Assembly (NCBI GenBank): GCA_002450035.1
Contig: DJYF01000014.1
Span: 1 to 26,235, forward strand
Origin: Caryophanales bacterium UBA6985
GTDB lineage: Bacteria; Bacillota_I; Bacilli_A; RF39; UBA660
DNA: 26,235 bases
Direction: 5' to 3'
The position numbers and the translations under genes are program-made. Below are positions 1-11,611 of the stretch, piece after piece; within the stretch, counting starts at the first letter, position 1; each line of letters starts with the position of its first letter. Below the pieces are notes generated by a model. That model was not told the DNA's origin. It made no database searches and saw nothing but the letters and a program-made list of their open reading frames with translations.

Positions 1-3000
1 TGGCTCAGATGTTCCACTATATATAGATGTAGGTGTTACCCAAGCAAGTTGTCCATTTTGTATTCCTAAAATTTTACCATTATCAGCACCACTAAACGTT
101 GGTAAAACTAATATTCTTCCATTTGCCAATAATAATTCATTTAAGTTTTGGTTGGTGTGTCCACTAACTTGGAATGCAGAACCAATAATTTTTCCGTTGG
201 TTTCGAAACCAGTATTACCAGAATTTACCGTTGATTTGATTGCGGCACTATCAGTTGTAGTAACCTCTAACGTTCCATTTATTTGAGCGTGAGGAGTTCC
301 ATCATCAAAGACTCTAAGCATGGTTTGGTGAGTTGTTGAACCAACATTCAATGCTATTTGATTACCAGAAGAATTATCACCTCCGATAATATTAACAGTA
401 TTTGCAGCAGCTGCATTTACAGTTAATGCTCCGGTCATAGTATCACCAGCTTTAGCAACATATGTATCGTCATAACCACCACTAGCAGTCTATGCAGTAC
501 TAATCATATTACTAACATAAGTGTTTAAACCAGTAACTGAAGCAGCACTTAATCCTTGTCTATTAAGACTGATAGTACCATTACTACTATTAACAGAACC
601 TCCTGTTACATAGTTATTTGCAGTAGCAACTGTACCTAAATCAACAACTCCAGAAGTTCCTTTAGAACTTCCATTCATTGTAATACCTGTAATAGTACCG
701 GCGTTCTTTGTAAATCCCCAACCTGATACAGTAGATTCAGTTACAGCAGAAGGAATATCCGATGTTAAAGCAAAAGTTCCAGATTTATTTGGAAAATATA
801 ATGAGTTATTATTATAAGTAATAGCATTAGCACGATAATATGCAATATTACCACTAGCTGATACCTTAACGGAGGGATCAGAACTGTCTATGATAATACT
901 AAAACCATCATCATAATCAAATGTATCTAATCCATTTTCTCGTATAAATGTTTTATATCCCTCCGTTGTATTATTAGAGCCTACAGACATTACATTATTG
1001 TTATCTATAGAAAATCCTGTAGCAGTAACACGTCTATCTTGATCACTAACAAGTTTCACTAGTTGATTAGCATTTCCTGTATCTTCGTCGAGCATACGTA
1101 CTACACCTTGCTATAAATCTTCTATAACTTTTTCTAAATTATCTCCATTACTTACAATAGTTTCAATACCTCCATTATATATTATTTTAGTTGAGTCTAT
1201 TCCATTATTAATACGATTTTGAACAAAAGCTGTAGTAGCTACAGATGTATCATTATCTGTTACTGTTGGTGTTGTAGCAACCGCATTAGAGCCTAATGTT
1301 ACTGTACCAGTAAATGTTTTATTACCTGTAATAGTTTCTGTTCCAGATTTATGAACTACAGAAGAGTTTAAAGAAATAATTTCTGAATAATCAAAAAAAG
1401 TATTAGATGAATCAATAGCATATGATTTTGAAACATTCCCACTAATTGCTCCAAAATAATATTCTGAATCTGAACTATCTAAATCATATACTAAAGGAAC
1501 ATAAACATAAGTATCAGAACTATTTACTTTTAGTAATACTTGTCTACTTTGACTTAATGCTTGTGTAATATTTGCATAAGTACCATTAGGAACTGACTAA
1601 TCTCTGTCATCAACTTCAATAACTAAAGGTGCTTTATCATAGCTTGATAGATCGATATTTACAGCTTTGTTAGCATCAGGTGTAAGCGCAGTACCGTTTA
1701 CTTTTACAGTTTCAATGACATTAGTATCTCCACCACCAGAACCACCTTGAATAGTAATATTACCACTACCTAAAAGTGATTGATTGTTGATAGTTTTAAT
1801 ATTAGTACCACTTACAAGAGCATCTTGTTTAGTTGCTAACTATGTTGTTGTAGCATAATCAGATAATTTTCTTGTACTTCCGTCTGGAATATCATCAAGA
1901 GATTGTGGTAAATGCAGAGTATTTATTCTTGAATCAAGGTCAGTTAGGGCAGCAGCAGTAATTTGTTCGTTGTCATTTATTGATTTTTCAAGTTTACCAA
2001 AAGCTTCTTCATATGTATCACCAGCAGCTAATTCTAAATCTTCGTTGTCTAAGGAAGAAGGTTCATAATCAGTACTTAATTCTCCTTCTGGAATAGTAAT
2101 ATTAACCGCTTTATTAGCATCTGGAGTTAGTGTAGTATTATTTACTTTTATAGTTTCAATTGTATTAACCTCACCTAAATCAGAAATAGTTAAAACAAAA
2201 GGATTAGTTGAACGTAATCTTTGTAATTCTAAATCATAGAAAATTAGTAATTCAAAATTATAATTTCTATAAATACTATTATAACAAATTGCAATATAAT
2301 GAGTACCCTGTCCTATAGCTCCTCTATCCTATACACCCACAAAGGTCATATTTATTCCAGGAACAGTATTTATACTTCCACTTCCATTATCAAAAGCTAA
2401 ACTAACTGTTGGAACAACATCCCATCCAGTACGCCAGTATGGTTTTGCATTACTACTATTGTAATATCCAAGAAGTTCTCCTAGATTAATAGTAATATAA
2501 CTAATCAATCCCTATGTTGTATTAGGATAGAAATCTGGATTTGCTGCCTTAGGTAACTTACAATACATAAAAGTAGGATAAAACTCTCCTAACTAAATAT
2601 TATCTTCAGTTTGATTGAACTTAAAAACAATCGTTGGAGTATTTAATTCTGAATTTTCAGCCCATTGACCATTATCTGTTAAAAGAAGAACACTCTATCC
2701 CTCTAAATTATATCTTCTAACAAAGTTTAAATCATTTGTTAAATCACTAACATTTGTTGGAACAGTAACGTCAACAACTTTATTAGCATCTGGTGTTAAT
2801 GCTGTTCCATTAACTTTTACTCCTTGGATAGCTGTATCTGCCTTACCAAGCGATGTCTAAACAGCTGATGCAAGGTCAGTCTTTGGAATACCTGTTGATG
2901 GTTTGATTAAATCACTATAAGAACCTGTCTTTGAAATTTTATGAAGATTTATAGTTCCACTTCCTGCTATTGTTTCACTTTCATTTACATGTTGTGCAGA

Positions 3001-6000
3001 AGTATTAGTAGTATTTAGGAATTTAATACTTTGATGACTAATTTCCTCTGGTCCTATACAATGAGCAACAATTAAATTTGCATTTGTGCTATCTGAAGGA
3101 ATTCCTACTAAAAGAGATATTTTATTTACAGTGGTTCCAAAATTAACTATACCATTTAGTCCAATGATTGGAAGAGTAGCGGCTTTATCTTGAAATTCTA
3201 AAATAGGATATTCTCCTCTATTATAAGCTGCAGTAATTTCATTTCCAGTATAGTCTACTGTTATATTATATGTTCCATCTGTAGTAGGGAATTCAGAATC
3301 AGTATGAACTATAAAAAGTTTAGTAAATCCCCAACCTGTTATAGTAGATTCTGTAGGAACAGTTATATCAACTGTTTTATTCGCATCTGGCGTTAAGGCG
3401 GTACCATTTACTTTAACAGTTTCTATAACATTTTCTTCTCCGCCATTTGCCTACAACTCTTGTTGTACAAATGCTGTAGTAGCAATCTATGTAGTATTAG
3501 TTCCAGTTGCAGCAGTGGGAGCTTTAGGAGTTCCTGTGAATGTTGGTGATTGACTTGGTGCTTTTGCGTCAATTATAGGTTGTAAGAATCTATTTGTTGC
3601 TAATACATGAAGACTAGAATTATTCCAAGGATACGTATCACTAGTTTCATCTAACACTCCGTTAATTATACTATTTCCATCTGTTTTTAAACTTACAAAA
3701 ATATTCGTTCCTGCAGTAGAGTTCTTAAAATTATTACTATCAAATATAAGTTTAGTTCCACTAGATGGTTCATCCACAGAATTTAAGAAATCTATCGTAT
3801 TTTTTGCCCAACCTTGAACAGTAGGGTCAGTTTCAGTATAGCTTTGCAAGAATGTTTCCCACGTACCTTTAGGAGTTAATGCTTTTGTTGTAGTAGAACC
3901 ATCAAATGTAATAGTAGAACGCATAATTGCTCCGTCATTACTTGCATCATAAATTACAATTTTATCATTATTAGCTATTGCTGTATCAGAAGTCTGTAGG
4001 GAAAGCGTACCATTGTGATCAATATATCCATGATCATGTTGCTCTTGTGCAAAATATACAGATTCTTGTGAAATAGAGTTATCTGAATTTATAATAACCA
4101 TATATTTTTGCGTACTTGTATCAGTAAGTTCTGCAAAGATATAAGAATCATCTACACTCGTATAATTAGTAGTTAATCTACAATAAGTTGTAGCTCCAAT
4201 CTCTGGTATACCCGATACTTTTATTATAACATCTCTTCCAGCAGCTATAGCTGTTCCTATTGAAGTATAAGTACCACTTGGAACTGTGGTATCAGTGTCA
4301 TTTACTTCAATTACTAATGGAACCTTAGCAAAATTAGTATCACACTCTGTTTCTGTATAGAAATTGTCTCTAAGTAATTTTGGACTTATTAATCTACCTG
4401 TAGTTGATGTTCCCGCATCAATTTCTGCTTGAGTCATTGCAGAATATGTAGTATTACTATCGAGTCCATGTCCTAAAAATACCCAATAAGTTCCATCAAA
4501 TACCCAAATTGAAGGTATGTTTGCTGCCCATACTATACTATTAGTAGATGTTGTAATAGCATCATTATTATATCTCATTGGATATGCTGTGAAATTATTA
4601 AGTTTAATTGTGCTATTTGCAACAGTTGATGTAATAGTAGGTTTAACTACAATAATCTGCCCAGTTTTTAAAGAAGTTATACTTGGAATAGATACTTCTT
4701 TCTATGCTGTAGCTGCAGCTGTTGTAGATGTTCCATAAAAATACGACTCTGCATTTGATAATGGAGCACCATTAACTGCATTTGTTTTAGGGGCTTTATT
4801 AACTATCTCTGTTAAAATACCAGTGGCAATATCCTCGTCTCTTGTCATGTTCACAAAAGCTTCTACCCCTGCTGCAGAAATTCCTAATACATCATCTAAT
4901 TTATCATCTACATAATCCTATGTTGCTAATGATAAATCATCCGTTAAATCTGAGACTTTTGATGGAATAGTTATATTAACCATACCAGTTTGTCCATTAA
5001 CAGAAATAACTGACGGTGATAATAATTTCCAATCAGTAGAAGTAAAATCTGTTCCAGATCCATCAACTTTCTTGAAACAAGTTCTCATATATTGATTACC
5101 ACTGTTTCTGTTGATTGCTATCTGAAGAATACTTCTAAATCCGTTACCATCATAGTCAGAACTCGTAAGAGTATATACTGTATAATTACCTGTTTCACTT
5201 GGTCCATTAGTAACTGTTGCATATCCAATAACTGATGGTTCAAATACATTATTCAGGTCTGTTTCAGTAATAGTCTTAAGTTGATTAGTAACATTCCATA
5301 TATTGTTTGTTTGATTTCTACTATATAATCTTCCGGAATTATCAATAGCTATTTGTAAATTACCTAATTTAATAGCCGCACCAGCTGTACTTGTATCTAA
5401 CCAGTTTGTACGACCAGCTGTTACATTGGTATATGCTCCATTTCCAGCATTACCAATATTTGTAGAATCAGTTGAATAAGGTAATCTTTTATCTATTTTT
5501 CCTAAAAGATTGTTTACATTACCCTCAATGTTAGATATTTTATTAACTTGAATTTTATCATTAGGAGACATTAAACCAATTCGGGTTTCACCTGCCTCAT
5601 TAATTGACATTACCTTGTAAACAACAATTAATGATGATTGCTTATAAACAAGTAATATATCTCCAACGTTAGCCCATGTCATTCCGCCATAATTTAAACG
5701 AGATTTCCAAGATGATGATAAGCAAACTCTACCATCTTGGTCTTTAGAAGTATTACTTGATTTGACTAAAATATCACCATTAGAATACGAAATAAACCAA
5801 GCACCTGCTTCCCCATTATTAAGCTCGTTTGCATAATATGAATCTGCAGCATCTGCTAATGTATGTCCTTGAGGAGTAATTCCTTTAAGTAATAAAGATT
5901 GAGGAACAACAACTTCTACATCACCAGTTTGTCCATTTACACTTGTTACTTTATTTTCATATACAGATAAGTCTGGTTTATGTAGTATTTGCGCTAGACC

Positions 6001-6414
6001 ACTTGTTGCGTTCCAATCTGCTTGCACATTACTTACTTTAGAGGCACCCGATTGTGCATTTTCTCTAATTGTATCTAAATCTGATATTACATCTTGTTTA
6101 GAAGAATCTAAATTAGTGTATTTATCATTTAAATCATTAAGTGCAGCAGCAATTACTTTTTCATCATCGGCTAATGCTTTATAAACAGCCGCTGCCGATA
6201 TCGCGTTTGTTGAATCTTTATTTGTTTCGTCTAAAAATTGTTCCACAGAACCATAATATGTTCCATGAGTCCAGATTTCTGGGGCTTCTTCCCCACTATT
6301 GCCATTTCCTATGAATACAATCTGCCAATCTGCAATCGCATTTGCATTTAACTAAACAAGGAAATCTTCTTTTCTATTAAAATGAATAAATTTTCTATCA
6401 GTTAGAAGTGCCAT
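1..6414 (-). CDS. Giant amber-recoded tail fibre, 3' end beyond window
   Basis: An open frame of 2,138 codons from the ATG at 6414 to the left edge is restored by reading 14 TAGs as Gln (6352, 4918, 4702, 3487, 3451, 2857, 2695, 2593, 2512, 2329, 1840, 1597, 1111, 490). It starts MALLTDRKFIHFNRKEDFLV with the first TAG at codon 21. Modules include two SVNGQTG...V.IP units (near residues 153-170 and 468-485), four VKVNGTALTPDANK-type units (about 1000, 1200, 1420, 1570), two ATTAFVQ units (about 980 and 1725) and WGFTK units. Near the edge LGIQNGQLAWVTPTS resembles the closing segment of fibre repeats. I infer a receptor-binding or long tail fibre; the visible end does not show a chaperone domain or lyase site. 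Confidence 0.92.
1654..3428 (-). repeat. Four dispersed VKVNGTALTPDANK modules in the giant fibre
   Basis: Near-identical units occur at about 3360-3428, 2760-2825, 2095-2160 and 1654-1720, each roughly 22 residues long and ending in V-I/V-T-V/I-P or a close variant. Spacing between them is about 600, 660 and 440 bases. The DNA differs more than the protein, so the repeats are old or under protein-level selection. Confidence 0.9.
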
Positions 6415-6436
6415 AATTTATCATTTATTAAATAAA

Positions 6437-6472
6437 TTTATTAGAAGAGGAAATTAATCCTCTCCTAATAAA
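6437..6472 (-). terminator. Hairpin terminator or attenuator before the giant fibre gene
   Basis: On the minus strand a 15 bp stem (core AGGAGAGGA / TCCTCTTCT with one G-U pair) and a 6-base loop run into an AU-rich tail with TTTATTT. The T-run is poorer than in the other terminators, so it may pause or process RNA rather than fully terminate. It lies 13 bases after one stop and 22 bases before the next start. Confidence 0.6.
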
Positions 6473-6485
6473 TTAAAGTTTATAA

Positions 6486-8141
6486 TTAAACATCGTATTC
6501 GTACCAAAGAAGTTGTGCTTCTAATTTTTGAATAGATGCTGTTACATTATCTCCATATTTAATTTCTCCTGCGGTTTTACTTCCAGAAGCTGGATTTAAT
6601 AAAGTATTAGCTTGTGCTGTTGCTTTATTTAATTTAACTTTTGTACCATCTACTTCTACAGTAGCTGTTAATGGATCACCTGTAAATGTAGAAGTTTCAT
6701 CATTTACCTTGATAGTTAAACCTCCTAAATCCGAGTTAACATCTTCTGCTAAAGTTTCTATTGCTTCATCCACATAAGATTTAACATCACTAGCTTCAGC
6801 AAGTCCTTGTGCAGAAGCACCAGCACCTTCTACTGATTGTACTTTAACAGCAGAAGCAAGAGTTACATTAGTACCCGATTTTGTTGATGTAACAGATACG
6901 AATTGAGAATTACCTCCAGAAACAGCTGTTTCTCCAGTTACATTCTGAATTGCTGTATCTGCTTTAGTTCCTTGAGCAGCTGTAGCAAAATCAGATGCTT
7001 TTTTACCAGAATCAGTTAGATTTCCATTAGCATCTAATCCCGCAAAGTTTCCTGCTGTAGCATTGCTAACTTTATCGGTTTTATCATCTCCTAAACCAGT
7101 TAATGCCTAATTAAGAGCTGTTTCATCAACACTTACTGTAACATTTTTACCACTTTTACCTAAAGTTACTTTAACTTTTTCTCCAGAAGCTGTGGTATCT
7201 ACTCCTTGTAAAGCTGTGTCAGCTAATCCTAATGAAGTAATTGTTTTTTGGGTTGCAGAAACATTAATCTTTTTATTATTAGAAGCATCAACTGCAGCAT
7301 TTACATAAGTATCTCCGGCTGCAGAAATAGCTAAATTCTATGTAGCAGTAGCAATAGCAGCATCAATTCCAGTTACTTTAATAGCTGCATTTGAACCAGA
7401 AATAGTCTCTAAAGTTAAATATTTTTGAGATTCAGTATTTGTAGATAATTTAACTGATACTTCTCCATTATTATTTACATTAAGACCATCTTTAAATTCA
7501 TTTTCTCTTAAAAAGTCTCCTACAGGAATAGCTACAACTTGAGCTTGTCCATTTGCATCTTGATAAACTAATACTAATGCATCAGCACCAGTTCCATCAA
7601 CAATAGCTGTTCCATTCCAAGTAGCATCTGCTGTTGATAATTTTGCAGCTAATAAAGAATTATCTTTTAAAATATCTACTGGATCTCCTACAGTAGTAGT
7701 AACTTCATTTACTGTCTATTCTAAACGATAACGTTTAAATACATTATTAGGAAGATTGCTTTCTGTTTCTGTTACATCTCTTAAAGTATAACTTTTAGCT
7801 TCTCCTCCAACAGCATCAATATTATCTTTTAATTCATCTAATGCTTCTGCTACATTATCAACACTTCCACTAAATTTATTACTAGAAAATGCTACTTTTT
7901 CAGCAACTATCTTAGGATTTGCTAACCATTGTTCCCAGGCAGTATCTCCTCCTGAAATATCAGCATATCCTCCTAATGTTTCAGAAAGTATTTCTCTAAC
8001 TTCCTCTCCTAATCCATACTCTACTCCTCCTGTATAGATAACTCCCTTATCTTTGGCGAAGAATATAGAACCATCTGCATCATAAGTAGCCTTTCCTTCT
8101 ACATATGTGGCATAATTGCCTTTTATAAATTTTACGTACAT
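6486..8141 (-). CDS. Tail fibre-like protein with Ala/Ser/Thr-rich repeats
   Basis: This is a 551 aa protein reading three TAGs as Gln (7716, 7338, 7107). The N-terminal 50 residues (MYVKFIKGNYATYVEGKATY, then FFAKDKGVIYTGG) form a small beta domain that often anchors fibre proteins of Bacteroidales phages. The rest is low-complexity, rich in Ala, Ser, Thr, Asn and Val, with repeated patterns (KVTGIDAAIATAT, ASNNKKINVSATQKTITSLG, KTDKVSNATAGNFAGLDANG) typical of extended trimeric fibres. The C-terminus (SIQKLEAQLLWYEYDV) is an amphipathic helix that could be a trimerisation or docking point. It ends before a hairpin that separates it from the giant fibre. Confidence 0.85.
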
Positions 8142-8160
8142 AAATTAATGATTTTTTAAA

Positions 8161-8712
8161 TTATTCGTCTTTCCATTCTAACATGGTTTTATCTGCTTTT
8201 ATTTCTCTTAATTCATCTATTGCATTCCAAATAAGTTGATGTTGTCCTTCTATTACTGCTATTTCGGAATCGATTTTATCCTAGATTCGTTGGTCTACTT
8301 CCCTTTTGGTATAATAATCATCAGGGTTTAGCAACTAATCTAATGGCAAAGTAATTACCCTGTTTCCAGCATCGGTGTTGAAAGTTACTACTAAACAATT
8401 AACGGTAGTCCCATCTTCTTGTCCAATACTCTTTATTTCAACATCTTGTACCATACCATCTTTTAGAAAATCAGAACCGTCTATTCTGAACACTTCTTGT
8501 CCAGCAGCATTAGTAAAAACAATATCTTCTCTTATAATGACTCCTGATTCGGTTACCTCTTTATCAATAGTGGCATTGGAAATAAGTCCTCCTTCAATAT
8601 CTACAACAGTACCATCTGACTTAAAGAATCCCTCTTTACCAGGAGCAATTATACCCGTAGTTGTAATATTACCATTAACAACTAAGTCACATGCTATTTT
8701 CTTTATTGCCAT
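8161..8712 (-). CDS. Small fibre/appendage protein with coiled-coil end
   Basis: This is a 183 aa protein across two TAGs (8335 at codon 126, 8281 at codon 144). The N-terminus (KKIACDLVVNGNITTTGIIA) is of the type that begins tail fibre and baseplate appendage proteins, followed by beta-rich segments with regular FKSDGTVVDIEGGLISNA and VFTNAAGQEVFRIDGSDF repeats. After the first TAG there is a YYTKREVDQRIQDKIDSE coiled-coil stretch, a motif also present in the collagen-like fibre gene at 16405-19521. It is coupled to the preceding 71 aa gene by a TAATG overlap. I infer a short fibre or adaptor in a tail complex. Confidence 0.82.
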
Positions 8713-8927
8713 TATTTAATGATTCCTGTTTGGTCTGAAATTATTTGTCCTATTGCATTCTGTAATTCCTAATCAGAATCTACTGAAATAGTTAAAGTCG
8801 CACCAAGAATATTTCCACAATGTTCTTCTAAAATATGTCTTTCAACATTTATAACATTTTGTACAAAATACTCTTTTTTTGCTTTTCTTTCCTACTATTT
8901 CTTAAGACGTCTCTCTAATGCTGTCAT
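8712..8927 (-). CDS. Small amber-recoded protein with tandem TAG TAG
   Basis: This is a 71 aa protein that has no ORF of note in the standard code because codons 11 and 12 are TAG TAG (8895 and 8892) and a third TAG is at 8769. With Gln it reads MTALERRLKK-QQ-ERKAKKEY, a basic helical start, then VINVERHILEEHCGNILGA and an acidic/polar end (SDQELQNAIGQIISDQTG). It starts one base after the previous TAA, and its own TAA overlaps the next ATG (TAATG), which together with the intact frame supports a real gene. The function is unknown; a small virion or assembly factor is possible. The basic N-terminus might bind nucleic acid or a partner. Confidence 0.82.
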
Positions 8928-8928
8928 A

Positions 8929-9630
8929 TTATTTAGTAGGTTTTAATGATTTATTAAATATCTTTCTATTCCAAGAAGTCTTAGCATCTAATATTTCATT
9001 CATTTCATTTTGTGAAATGTAATCTGGGACTCTTGCCTCATCACACTAGGTATACCATTTTCTCTCTAATTCTTGAGAAAATTTAATTGTATTAGGATTG
9101 TTTGTTCTCAATCCTTCTTTAAATTTAGTTAAATAAGCACAAAAAGTTGCTATAGCTAACGCTTCCTTATCTGTAATTTGAGGAAGTCCTTCTTCATCTA
9201 ATATTTCTCCTTTATATAATATATTAACTTTTCCTCCGTAACTTTGATCTAAATAAAGGGTATCACCTACTCTTGTGTATTTAACATAACGACCAGAGAC
9301 ATATAAAGGATCTTTAAAAGCCTTTTTACTTTCTATATATGATTCTACAAATTGAGAATTATAATCACCATTTGGTAATGTGCTTGATGTATAATTCCAA
9401 TCTTCGAACCCGTAAGTTACTGCCTCTATTTCATCACAATTAGAAGGGAGTTCAACTGAATTATTTTGAGGAGAGACCTCAAGACAAATTCTATATAATC
9501 TATTTCTTTTATTGCCAATTTGATTCCATGCTACTAAACCAATTTCTTCGAAATTGTCAGGTAAGATATTTAAGTCATAGAGCTAATTGGCTAAATACAT
9601 CGCATAGTGAAAATTATTAAACTTATCCAT
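8929..9630 (-). CDS. Tail-tube/ring protein of P22 gp4-like type (candidate)
   Basis: This is a 233 aa protein that needs two TAGs read as Gln (9583 at codon 16, and 9046). In the standard code it has no long ORF and would be missed. The sequence has NILPDNFEEIGLVAWNQIGN, ELPSNCDEIEAVTYGFEDWN and LPQITDKEALAIATFCAYL, followed by a helical end (ERKWYTQCDEARVPDYISQN). This order of an LP-type beta segment, a substrate-like Tyr-rich middle and a C-terminal helical bundle is that of gp4/gp11-type head-tail connector proteins, and it matches a gene I recall as conserved in crAss-like phages. It is coupled to the genes on both sides (8-base overlap upstream, one base gap downstream). Confidence 0.86.
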
Positions 9631-10306
9631 TTGAGTAAGCCTAATCATTAGGCAGATTAGGTGGTGCCAATTGTCTATAATATCTTATCTTCTGTTCAGT
9701 CAATCTTTTCTAGGTTTCATTATCAATAGAGGAAATATTTTCATCATTTATAGTATCACAACAACCATATTGTTCTAATTGTCTTGGATCTTTAAATATG
9801 GCAACAATTGAAATCTACTCAATCATAGGCGCATTAAAAATAAATCCGTCTAACATTCCGTCCTCGTTAGGAGTTAAGTCAATATAAACAAATGGTTTCT
9901 ATTTTCCTCTTTTTCTGTATTTATGATAGTAATTCCACACATAAGAAGAAGTATACCATACAAATGGTTGCTATCTATCAGTAGAACCTATATATTCTAT
10001 GGCAGCATCTCCTAAATCTATTAGTTGTGGAATCTAAAAATGAGCTACTGGTTTTCCTGTATAGTTAGTATCACATTTACATCTATCTAAATCTTTACAA
10101 TCGACTTCAATACAATTTATAGCTATTAGTAAATCTTTAGTTGACAATATTCCTTTTAAGGAATACTCTTTAATTAACTGTAATCGAGTAGTAACTACTT
10201 CGTCTTCAAGCTGTTCTAAAGACATTGAAAAACTTGTATGATACCCTCTTAATCCGCCAACTACATCATTGTAGACAGCAGATGCTATTTTACTAACTAT
10301 CGCCAT
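9623..10306 (-). CDS. Conserved crAss-type virion protein, head-tail ring candidate
   Basis: This is a 227 aa protein that needs six TAGs read as Gln (10034, 9971, 9899, 9815, 9710, 9641); the standard code shows only 92 aa. The start is the ATG at 10306 (MAIVSKIASAVYND), not the TTG two codons earlier. Landmarks are SLEQLEDEVVTTRLQLIKEY, GILSTKDLLIAINCIEVDC and a DRCKC Cys cluster in the N-terminal half, then QPFVWYTSSYVWNYYHKY and KPFVYIDLTPNEDG. I remember this architecture as a conserved crAss-like gene beside the tail-tube/ring gene. The stop overlaps the next start as ATGGATAA. The ring function is inferred from neighbours. Confidence 0.87.
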
Positions 10307-10313
10307 ATTCAAT

Positions 10314-10347
10314 AAAAAAGAGGCGGAGACTGTTTAGTCCTCGCCTC
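10314..10347 (-). terminator. GC-rich intrinsic terminator between structural genes
   Basis: On the minus strand an 11 bp GC-rich stem (GAGGCGAGGAC / GTCTCCGCCTC, one G-U pair and one mismatch) with a 6-base loop is followed directly by six T. It begins 18 bases after the TAA of the 412 aa gene. The T-run ends only 7 bases before the next ATG at 10306, so the next gene must depend on read-through or on a promoter inside the hairpin region. Confidence 0.87.
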
Positions 10348-10365
10348 CCTATAATAGATTAAAAA

Positions 10366-11604
10366 TTAGTTTCCACCTTCACCAGTGTCGTCTCCACCTT
10401 CGTTGTCACCGCCTTCTTCAGAACCTGTGACTTCAGTTTCTACTCCAGTAGGTTGTCTCTTACCTTCTTCTAAAGCATTAGGAGCAGCTGTAATATCAGT
10501 ATTATTTTCATTTGCTGAACCATGAGCTTCTTCTTGTACGTCTCTTGTTACTTTAGCATCGTCGAAAGCAGCTTCAACGTCTTTTTCAGACATCTTCACA
10601 TAGTCGTCATAGTCTTTATCTACAACTTCTTGGATAGCATCTTCTCCGATAACTTCTTTAAGAGCAGCTTCGAAAGCTTGTGAAACTTCACCATCTAATA
10701 CATAGAATACATGAGTTGTTAAAGATTTGGTTACTTCACCAACGGCATCAGAACCCATAATACCTCTGTTAACACACATCTTAATGGTGTACTGATTATA
10801 GTGTCCACCAAAGATAGGAGCTTCATCGATAACGATTCTGTTCCAACGTGTATTAGCAGCTGTAGGAAGTCTAAGGTCTTTAATGATTTGACGATATGTT
10901 CCAAATCCTTCGTGTCCTTGTAATACTAAAGCACCTTTGTTTTCTTCTTCAAAAGCACCAAAAGATGCGCAGCAGTCGTAAGACATAGCTGTTTCATTAT
11001 ACCATTGTAATTCAGCTTTATGGATTACTTGGTATTCGTCTGTTCCAGCTACAGTTACAAACTTACCACTTTCAGATGGTTCTCCCTTATCATCAGAAGC
11101 ATAAACTCTGATTTGTGGGAATTCATATACCATGTTTTGGTATTTTTTAGCGATTCTAGCAATTCTCTTAGCAAGAACTTCTTCAGTATCACCTTTCTTA
11201 ATAGGGAATTCTACAAAGAATGGTTTTCCTTTAAATACGAAGTCATTTGCGTAGTAAGAATTCTGTGAACCAGATAATCTAACATATAACTCAATACGAC
11301 CTGTTCCTTCAGTTTCTGCTACAGAAATTGTGTTAGGATTATCATATTTAGAAATAATAGTAGAAAGGTCGAAAGTTACTTTGAAAAGTTGAGGTGCTTC
11401 CCAAGCTCTCTTATAAGCAGCTACAACATTTTTCTTGTTAAATTTAAAATGTTTAGCAATTCTTAAAATCTTTTCTTCACCTTTAGTTTCTACCCAAAAT
11501 CTTCTATGATCTTTAATTGCATCAGCACCTTCAGCTGCGCTAACTCCAGCAAATCCAGGAACGAACAGGGAGTTAATTAAAGTGTTTGTACTAAATTTAA
11601 ACAT
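10366..11604 (-). CDS. Conserved structural protein with acidic disordered tail
   Basis: This is a 412 aa protein with no TAG codon. The main body (about residues 1-300) is beta-rich with landmarks RIELYVRLSGSQNSYYANDF, FPIKKGDTEEVLAKRIARIA and RWNRIVIDEAPIFGG. The segment KKGDTEEVLAKRIARI resembles a type common in sheath, tube and capsid-associated phage proteins. The last 100 residues are highly acidic and low complexity, ending in a Gly/Glu/Asp-rich run, likely disordered. It is the last gene before a strong terminator and follows the 345 aa gene by 7 bases. With the capsid gene it forms the low-TAG block and was probably made in high amount. The exact virion position is not known. Confidence 0.85.
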   Translation of the reverse strand: MFKFSTNTLINSLFVPGFAGVSAAEGADAIKDHRRFWVETKGEEKILRIAKHFKFNKKNVVAAYKRAWEAPQLFKVTFDLSTIISKYDNPNTISVAETEGTGRIELYVRLSGSQNSYYANDFVFKGKPFFVEFPIKKGDTEEVLAKRIARIAKKYQNMVYEFPQIRVYASDDKGEPSESGKFVTVAGTDEYQVIHKAELQWYNETAMSYDCCASFGAFEEENKGALVLQGHEGFGTYRQIIKDLRLPTAANTRWNRIVIDEAPIFGGHYNQYTIKMCVNRGIMGSDAVGEVTKSLTTHVFYVLDGEVSQAFEAALKEVIGEDAIQEVVDKDYDDYVKMSEKDVEAAFDDAKVTRDVQEEAHGSANENNTDITAAPNALEEGKRQPTGVETEVTGSEEGGDNEGGDDTGEGGN

Positions 11605-11611
11605 AAGTTAA

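Noticed and set aside
4517..4738. Plus-strand ORFs such as 4517-4738, 8375-8719, 11020-11268 and 12900-13139
   Set aside because: They lie fully inside well-supported minus-strand genes and have hydrophobic or random composition typical of antisense shadows.
1..6414. Pseudogene or sequencing-error explanation for the broken frames
   Set aside because: All interruptions are TAG only, with no TAA, TGA or frameshift, and protein motifs continue in phase across them.
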